A stretch of 64,000 bases of DNA from Macrolepiota albuminosa (taxonomy: Eukaryota > Basidiomycota > Agaricomycetes > Agaricales > Agaricaceae): positions 662,212 through 726,211 of the forward strand of contig JAMWFC010000055.1 of the NCBI GenBank assembly GCA_027475525.1, given 5' to 3'. Of the stretch, positions 57,576-64,000 are shown in pieces. The position numbers and the translations under genes are program-made. The notes below the pieces were generated by a model. That model saw only the letters and a list, made by a program, of their open reading frames with translations, made no database searches and was not told where the DNA came from. Each line of letters opens with the position of its first letter. Within the stretch, counting starts at the first letter, position 1.

Positions 57576-59170
57576 ATGTCTGTTGTACCACCCTCTCCTC
57601 CGCCCGGAGCATCTGCAGGAGTCCAGGCTGCAGCCTTTGCCAACGATGAAAGGTTTAAATGCATCATGTCTGCATATCGTGTCTTATCACACTAATACAC
57701 CTTCAGAATCTATTTCTCAAAAGAAGCCAACGCGTGGAGACTCGAGCAAGAGGATGGTCCAGAGCTAGAGTATGATGCTACCAAAGGAGCATGGGTGCCC
57801 TTGGTATGTTCCGGATATCAATCTTCAGCATGACACGCTTACAACTGACAGGTCGACGAAGACCTCGTCAAACGACAACAAGCTGCATATGCTGTTGAAG
57901 GAGTCGACGAGGAGGTAATATTTGTATCATCTCTAGTATGTTTTCAATTAAGCAAAATTCGTAATGCTACAGACTCCGGCTGCTCCGGTTCTAGCTCGAG
58001 AAAATAAAAAACGAAAAGATTTTGAAGACAGTATATCTCAATCTGAACTGTCCATTAAACGCGGAAAAGTTGGTAAAAAGGAACGACCGCCTGCAGAACG
58101 CAAGTCAAAGAATACAGCTGTATATGTCACTGGCCTTCCCTCCGACACAGAGCTGGATGAGATTGTCGAGCGGTTCTCTAAGTGCGGCGTCATTGAGGAA
58201 GATGAGGAGGGCGAGCCCAAAGTAAAGATGTACGCGAAAGACGACGGAACATTCAGCGGAGAGGCCCTTGTGGTATTTTTCAAGGAAGATTCCGTTCTAT
58301 TGGCGCTCAGCATCCTTGACGAAGCGGAACTGCGAATTGGCGACTTGTCTTCAGTGATGTCGCTCTCCAAAGCCGATTTCACACACAAGGAAACAACAGG
58401 AGGGGCTGAGGAGGCAAAGCCACGTAAAACTCTTGACAAAAAGAGAATCACGCGGCGAATTGGGAAGATGCAGAAGTGCGTGTCACATTATTTCATGGGC
58501 GGTGTCCCTTTGACTGAATTCTTGACAGGAAAATTGATGAATGGAACGACGAAGATGGCTTTGGGCCTTCGATCTCGCCTGAAGAAAGTGCTGCATCTAT
58601 AGCGAATCAGAACAGCAGAGTCGTCGTCCTCAAACATATGTTTACGTTGGAGGAGCTCGCAAAGGATGCTACCTTGCTTCTTGACCTAAAGGAAGATGTA
58701 CGAGAAGAGTGTTCCATTTTGGGTGAAGTAACAAATGTTGTCTTGTATGATGTGAGTGGGCGTCGCGCTCGTCCCCCTTGATTACCCATTGAAACGTTGT
58801 GTGCAGAAGGAAGAGGATGGAGTAATGACCGTCAAATTTCGAGATCCTATCAGTGCAATTACCCATTGAAACGTTGTGTGCAGAAGGAAGAGGATGGAGT
58901 AATGACCGTCAAATTTCGAGATCCTATCAGTGCAAGGCTTGCTTATTGGTACGTCTCGGGAGGGTACCATTGACGTCGCTTACGGGTCTTGTCCAGAAAA
59001 TGAACGGTCGGTATTTCGCTGGGCGTCGAATTGAAGCCTCTCTGTTTTCTGGCAGACAGAGATTCCAACGGAGTGGAGCAGGGGATGATGTCGAGGGTGA
59101 AGGAGAAGAAGGGGAGAAAAAACGTTTGGATGACTTCGCGCAATGGTTACTGACAGAGGGGGAAGAATAA
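57576..59170 (+). CDS. cus2: U2 snRNP-associated splicing factor, Tat-SF1/Cus2-like
   Basis: RNA-binding protein that helps U2 snRNP assemble on the branch site. Starts MSVVPPSPPPGASAGVQAAA. The first RRM is KNTAVYVTGLPSDTELDEIV through FSKCGVIEEDEEGEPKVKMY and GEALVVFFKEDSVLLALSIL. The link QKKIDEWNDEDGFGP is restored by an intron. The second RRM (U2AF-homology type) is NSRVVVLKHMFTLEELAKDA, EECSILGEVTNVVLYD and KFRDPISARLAYW, then LVQKMNGRYFAGRRIEASLF. The end is acidic (LDDFAQWLLTEGEE). Two 77-bp duplications (58781-58934 and 59098-59251) fall in the last exons. The first repeats an intron end plus KEEDGVMTVKFRDP codons; the second repeats the final codons and the stop. With single copies the protein reads through normally. 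Confidence 0.88.
58781..58934. repeat. Perfect 77-bp tandem duplication no. 7 (inside Tat-SF1-like gene)
   Basis: Copies 58781-58857 and 58858-58934 are identical and adjacent. They cover an intron acceptor and the following coding segment. Confidence 0.97.
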
Positions 59171-59251
59171 CTAATGAAGGAGAAGAAGGGGAGAAAAAAC
59201 GTTTGGATGACTTCGCGCAATGGTTACTGACAGAGGGGGAAGAATAACTAA
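59098..59251. repeat. Perfect 77-bp tandem duplication no. 8 (end of Tat-SF1-like gene)
   Basis: Copies 59098-59174 and 59175-59251 are identical and adjacent. The first contains the stop codon at 59168-59170; the second would be a non-coding echo. Confidence 0.97.
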
Positions 59252-59338
59252 TCATTATCAACTTTTAACTTTTAGGCCGGATGAATTGGCATGCTCTTGT
59301 ACAATATTATACTACAGTTGATAGCGGATAAATTTCTA

Positions 59339-62300
59339 TCAGAAATTTACCACCACGCACATAAGGGTTTCTTGTTGATGATCTCCATACGCTTTAGGGG
59401 AAACGTTAATCAATCGAACGGCACCCAGGAGCGTACTACGAACCTCTGCGACGACACTTCGTTTTTGTTGATGTTCGGGAAAAGTCTGAATCCATTCAAA
59501 ACCTTTCACATTTGCAAGGCGACTGGATTGTGAAACAGACATCTCGATATGTGATGTTGACTTCGACATGGCTGCCAAATCTTCTTCTGCAATCGAGCTT
59601 GCGGAGGATGACACCTCAGGGACCGTCGGGAGAGGGCTTCCAGGTGGAGAGAAAGGTGATATCGGAACATTAGACGATGATGGCGCAGTAGTCGCAGGTT
59701 TATTGCCATCGCTAACACCCACATCAACCTCCTCGTCAATTGTCTCCTCAGCACCGAGTCTTTGCAAGCTGGCTTCTACAGCGTCCAAACGTTCCAGATG
59801 TTCTAATACAGTTACGCCTGTGGTTCCGGGATGTATTCGCTGGAATTTAGTGGAGAATGAAACAGGTCTAGGGAATCCGGACGCGTCTGTCGATGTACGC
59901 CGGATTGGAGGAGGGAAGTCGCCGCTGGAGCTGTGACTCCTAATTCTCCGAGGCAATGGTACACTAGTCACAGACGGCTTTGGCGACGAGGCAGGAAGAC
60001 CATTGGGTAACTGATTCTCGAGGTTGTCTTCCGAGATCTCAAGTTCATCATCCCAGACCAAGGCTTTTTTTCTTCTTGTCAACTCCAACGGCCCTTATTC
60101 TCTAGGTGAAATAGTAGTTCTTAAAGAGCAATGTAGCGCTCACCCTCGTCCTGCGGAAAGATAAAAACCAGGTCATAAAGAGACAAAGGATAAACTACAC
60201 ACGTTGTGTTTCAATGACTGGACAATATTCCATGCCTGGCCTGGTATATTTTTGTTAACCTTCGTAAATGATTCACAAGACCACGCAGACCTTTAATGAC
60301 AGCCAATTGTCTCTGTCCATAATTGTAAGTTTGAATCTCAAGAGACTCTATAACCCAAAAATTACCCTGAACATCTTCGGATGAAAATCTGGATCCACGG
60401 CGAACAACTTCTCTAGTTCGAAAACAGTTTCTTCCCACCATGCTTTGGATGTCAAAAGCGGAAGAAAATGATTGCGCGTCTTTTCACTGAAAGGCCGGCC
60501 AATGACGCTTACAGGAAGAAACAACCAGCCATACGTGTATGAACGCCAGCCCTGTGGGTGTTCATGAGGGAATGACAAGGAGTTATCGATAGCTGCAATG
60601 TGTATATGAGGTGTCCGGGTATAGTCAGTAGGAGGAAGGGAATGATCTGAAGGGACTGGTGAAGCAAAATATGGCGAAGAGGTAGTCATACTAGGAGCGC
60701 TGGAGGAAGCCTCTCTCCTGAGTTCGCTCATGACGGGCATTTCTTTCCGGATAGATCGAGAGGGCGCAACGTCGACAAGGGTCTTCTCATGATCGCCTCC
60801 GCAATACTTGATCATGAAATTATCAGCACCGCGGTCAGTGTTCAACATCAGATAATCTGTAACAGTTGGAGCAAAAATTCAACTTCAAGTTCGTCAGAAT
60901 CTTACCCAAAATAACGAGTCTAAAATATGGAATATTAATCAGGGGATTATGCGACGAAAACTACCGTACTTTTCTAGTTCTTCTCGAAAGCTCTTCTGAA
61001 GTGTTTGGCTCCAGTAAAATGGTCGTTCAAAATCATTCGATTCGCTGGCATCGTACATCACTCGTTCATCGTCGTAATCAGGATCGTCGTACACATCTTC
61101 GATGTCACCCGTTCTTCCGCAGACAATTTTTAGCGTATTCATAATGCGTTTTGAGAGAGCACCGTGTCGGTGACTGGAATCGTCAAAGGTATCAGCGATG
61201 GCGCGACCTGGCCATGGGTACTTTCGTAGGAAGTCAGAGGCGTCTGTTTGAAGTGAAGGAAGTACGAAGTCATGAGCAAGGATAGGAGACAGACATACCT
61301 TGGTAACCATGCAGGAAGTATTGCATGCTTCCAATCTTCTCAGGGAGAGGCTTGCCTTTCTTGGCAGCATTTCTATCTATCCAGTCATAGAAGAATGCCT
61401 TTACCAAGTTCACTTAGATAGACAGGCTTATGTTCAATGGACTTCCTCACCGGACTCGACAAAGAAACTAGTTGTGTAGGTGGGACGATGTGTAAGGAAA
61501 GCCGGTGGTCTAACAGTGAAGCAGCTGCCTCGGAAATGTAACTGGTGACGGATCGAGCTATCAATATCAATAAAAAATTAGGAAGAGGATACTGACCTAA
61601 GATTTGGTATAAGGCAAGCTCGTCCAAAAGGGATAATCCATCTAAACTGTCTATGTATCCATTTCATTGTCTACAAGATCCTCGAGCTCAAAATGATAGG
61701 GTATTTTCGAGAAATTACCTTGGGGTTGAGGCGTCCATATGGTTCCTCATCTTTAGGTTTAAAGACACTGTGTTTAGATGATATGAATGATGAACCGATG
61801 GCAGAGGTCTAAAGCATACGCTACTATCTGCACTCGCCCATCAACTTTGGCACGAACGAAGTAGGATCCAGAGGAGCCCTTTGAGATCATTTTTGGGTGG
61901 ATACCTTCTGAAATCGCGGTTTTGACTGATTGTACCATGCTGCATTGTACTTATTGGCATAGGTATAATGAATAATCTCCCGAAAACTCACGCGTTATAA
62001 GTCGCTTGCGTCATAGGCGAGTTATGGTCCAGGGTCTTAAGCTAATGAAAAATTTAGAGACAATATAGCAAGGATGGTAGTTGGAACGTACATTACCCGT
62101 AGGTGCGTTAGCTATCACCACTTGGGGCTCAAAAACACTATGCCATATAGTCCTTCTCTCGTGGGCCGGTTCCATTTTCTTCTTTCGCTTCACTTTCTGC
62201 GCGATAGACTCTGTCCATCTATGAATGACCGGTCACATTGAATTACAGGGCACAGAATCTTCTGTTAGTTACCGTTTGAAGGCATTGTCCAGTTTCTTGA

Positions 62301-62439
62301 GATCAATGTTCCCCGGACGTCCTGTACTTCGGCCACGTGTGGGTCTATTGGAGGGGCCGGGTTGGAGGTCTCCAACATCTGTTTCCTCGTCGGCTTCATC
62401 AATAGACTGCGCAATGGGCGTGTAACCTGAACGAGACAT
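59339..62439 (-). CDS. lsb6: Type II phosphatidylinositol 4-kinase, Lsb6-like
   Basis: Makes PtdIns4P on Golgi, endosomal or vacuolar membranes. Starts MSRSGYTPIAQSIDEADEET at 62439. Type II PI4K landmarks: the glycine-rich KGSSGSYFVRAKVDGRVQIV, the lysine motif VFKPKDEEPYGRLNPK, DASDFLRKYPWPGRAIADTF, the catalytic LDYLMLNTDRGADNFMIKYC and AAIDNSLSFPHEHPQGWRSY with the metal-binding Asp. A Ser-rich segment inserted between the catalytic loop and the metal-binding Asp (RREASSSAPSMTTSSPYFAS), and a Ser/Pro-rich C-terminal extension (PSSSNVPISPFSPPGSPLPT) are typical of fungal homologues. At least ten introns are present. It ends in a TGA at 59339-59341, only about 170 bp (93 bp with one repeat copy removed) from the convergent Tat-SF1-like stop. 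Confidence 0.88.
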
Positions 62440-63750
62440 GATGAGTCTCCGGCCTTGTTGTAGTGAGAGTGAACAAGTTCGATCACTCGTCACGTTCCCA
62501 AGAAGTCTACGTAAGTACTTTTACTATTATGTATACTATCTACCTACGCTATATGACTCTGATAGCTGTGGTCGCGTCGGTGAAGAAACGCCACGGTAGA
62601 CCTAGTAGAAGAGCAAAGGACATCTAGCAAAGGGCTGGCGGGGTAGCATAGCATCAAAACCCCTTTAGGGAAAGCTTGCAGTAGTTTAGAGCAAGTTCGA
62701 TGACTCACGTTCCTAAGTAAGTATTGGCGGCAATGTCAAGCGACGTAATCTATAGTTCGTTCTTGACTATCACATATTTGATTTATTTAGACCAACCCAG
62801 CTCGTAACAAGAAACTGAACTCACTCTTGATTGTAGCACCAGTCAATTCGCCACACGCGCGGCAACGTTAACAAAGTTATGGAAAGGTCAACGCATCGCG
62901 GGCTAGGAATTGTAATGACGCAGTTTTATTCCATTCCCAGTACTTATCGTACAGTAACAGATTGTAACTCAGGTATAGCGGTGGCAATATTCTTCACTGG
63001 GGCTTTCCACGCTGCCCTTTCTGAAAACTTGTAAGAGTCTTCATGGCGTTATCGATAAAATAGATAATATTGTCTTAACATAATCACAATATTTCCAGAC
63101 TTTTGACGAGGTGAATTCCATCATATGGTCGAGAGCTACTGTAGCGGTTGGGTTACCCGCTGTAAGCATGATGCTTACAAGTCTACAACCTCGACGACGT
63201 TTTCTTGACGAACATACTCATCACACCACACCACAAACTCGACGTTCAAACTCAACGTTGTTCTCAAACGACATTACTGCGTCATTTATTCGATCAAGTC
63301 CGCCGATCGAGACACTGGCTTGAACCTTATTCTGTATAGATATATATTCGAGGTCGTCATTCTTGTGTAAGGTAGACTACCTTTGGAATCATACTTTGTT
63401 CCTATCAGCTGCCCTGGGATCTTAAGTGAAGTCGGGCGAGACTGTCCGCTTACACCCGCTATGGAAATGATTGGCACTACCAGAGCCTGCTCCACTCTGA
63501 ATAACGGGACACAGTATAGTAACGATGTTTGTTCTAATGGTGACAGGTAGTCCAACTAGTTGTTCGTCGAGTGCAATTCCGACGTGTTCCATTTTAAGCA
63601 AAACGTTACAGCTATGGTAAGTGAAAAAAATCTCATCCATTACTGAAAAAAAATCTAAAAATAGATCTGCAAGAAAATTAAGAGGAAATCTAACCAAAGA
63701 CCGACGTACTGATCAAACCCCAAGACTTCAAACACAAAAACACAAGATAT
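62440..63750. other. Intergenic, 1.3 kb, no gene recognised
   Basis: Promoter side of the Lsb6-like gene and 3' flank of the edge-cut gene. The short open frames are mutually overlapping. Two loosely similar segments around CAAGTTCGATNACTC (near 62474 and 62692) are the only internal similarity noticed. Confidence 0.4.
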
Positions 63751-64000
63751 TCACGAATCCTTAGAGGGAGTTTCCCAACTTTTCTCCGTATTGACGGTCA
63801 TATAGCTTTCTCCTTCACTGCTCAGTGCAGCCCATTCATCATCGACAGTGCTCAACTGAATAACTGGGATATTCGCCCCTCGCCGCGTCAAAAACTGGGC
63901 AATTTCTTGTACGTCTCTCCATCCTACAACTTCCACAGAATCGTCGTGAGTAGATTTCACTTTTGTCAAGTGACCATATTTTCGCGCCAGATGCACGCTT
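63751..64000 (-). CDS. C-terminal end of an unidentified gene, cut by the window edge
   Basis: The last 80 or so residues of a frame that enters from the right edge and ends in a TGA at 63751-63753. Visible parts are HLARKYGHLTKVKSTHDDSV, VEVVGWRDVQEIAQFLTRRG and a polar tail ending SWETPSKDS. The alternation of charged and hydrophobic residues looks like real coding sequence, but I do not recognise the family. The true start lies outside the window. Confidence 0.5.
   Translation of the reverse strand, partial: SVHLARKYGHLTKVKSTHDDSVEVVGWRDVQEIAQFLTRRGANIPVIQLSTVDDEWAALSSEGESYMTVNTEKSWETPSKDS

Noticed and set aside
32057..59251. The 77-bp duplications as target-site duplications or a mobile-element signature
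   Set aside because: Nothing lies between the copies, the sequences are unrelated, and known target-site duplications are far shorter.
1..64000. CRISPR arrays, insertion sequences, bacterial operons or rRNA
   Set aside because: None seen; intron-rich genes show a fungal nuclear origin.

Overview
The window is nuclear DNA of a filamentous basidiomycete fungus, most likely an Agaricomycete. Almost every gene is broken by many short introns (about 50-60 bp) with GT-AG or occasionally GC-AG ends. The gene content also fits: GH16 and GH76 wall or glucan hydrolases, fungal P450s, an SSU1-type sulfite pump, an AreA-type GATA factor, a POIA1-like protease inhibitor, a fungal complex I accessory subunit and type II PI4-kinase Lsb6. 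No bacterial or plastid-like DNA was seen. I recognise about 27 protein genes, two of them cut by the window edges. Many models below were assembled exon by exon, because single open reading frames do not show them. For six of them the exon lengths were summed and give a whole number of codons.

Layout. 0-7.3 kb: edge-cut membrane protein (-), GH16 glucanase (+), SAP-like relic with an in-frame stop, secreted AhpD/CMD-like protein (+), cohesin subunit Rad21 (-). 7.3-17 kb: PPR protein diverging from rad21, a P450 (+), a large FUSC/ArAE-type membrane protein (+). 17-28 kb: PAS-kinase-like kinase (-), AlkA/Mag DNA glycosylase (-), small I9 inhibitor (+), conserved unknown protein (+), second P450 (-). 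28-41 kb: SSU1-like transporter (+), GH76 (+), Sec7-PH Arf GEF (-), AreA/Nit2-like GATA factor (-). 43-49 kb: signal peptide peptidase (-), gamma-glutamyltranspeptidase (-). 50-64 kb: unknown Ser/Pro-rich protein (+), UPF0643-like protein (-), complex I 21.3 kDa-like subunit (+), Chk2/Cds1-like FHA kinase (-), Tat-SF1/Cus2-like splicing factor (+), PI4K II Lsb6-like (-), edge-cut C-terminus (-).

The genes do not form an obvious biosynthetic cluster. The two P450s are far apart and look like housekeeping or secondary oxidation genes among conserved genes. The set covers genome maintenance (Rad21, AlkA, Chk2), trafficking and membranes (Sec7 GEF, Lsb6, signal peptide peptidase), nitrogen, sulfur and glutathione metabolism (AreA-like factor, SSU1, GGT), and wall or glucan hydrolysis.

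The most striking signal is not a gene. Between 32 and 59.3 kb there are eight perfect, immediately adjacent direct duplications of unrelated sequence, and every one has a period of exactly 77 bp. No biological process I know gives a fixed 77-bp length at unrelated sites. It fits de Bruijn-graph contigs joined end to end without merging their k=77 overlap. These sites should be treated as probable assembly joins, and gene models across them should be read with one copy removed. I found no convincing previously undescribed biological system.
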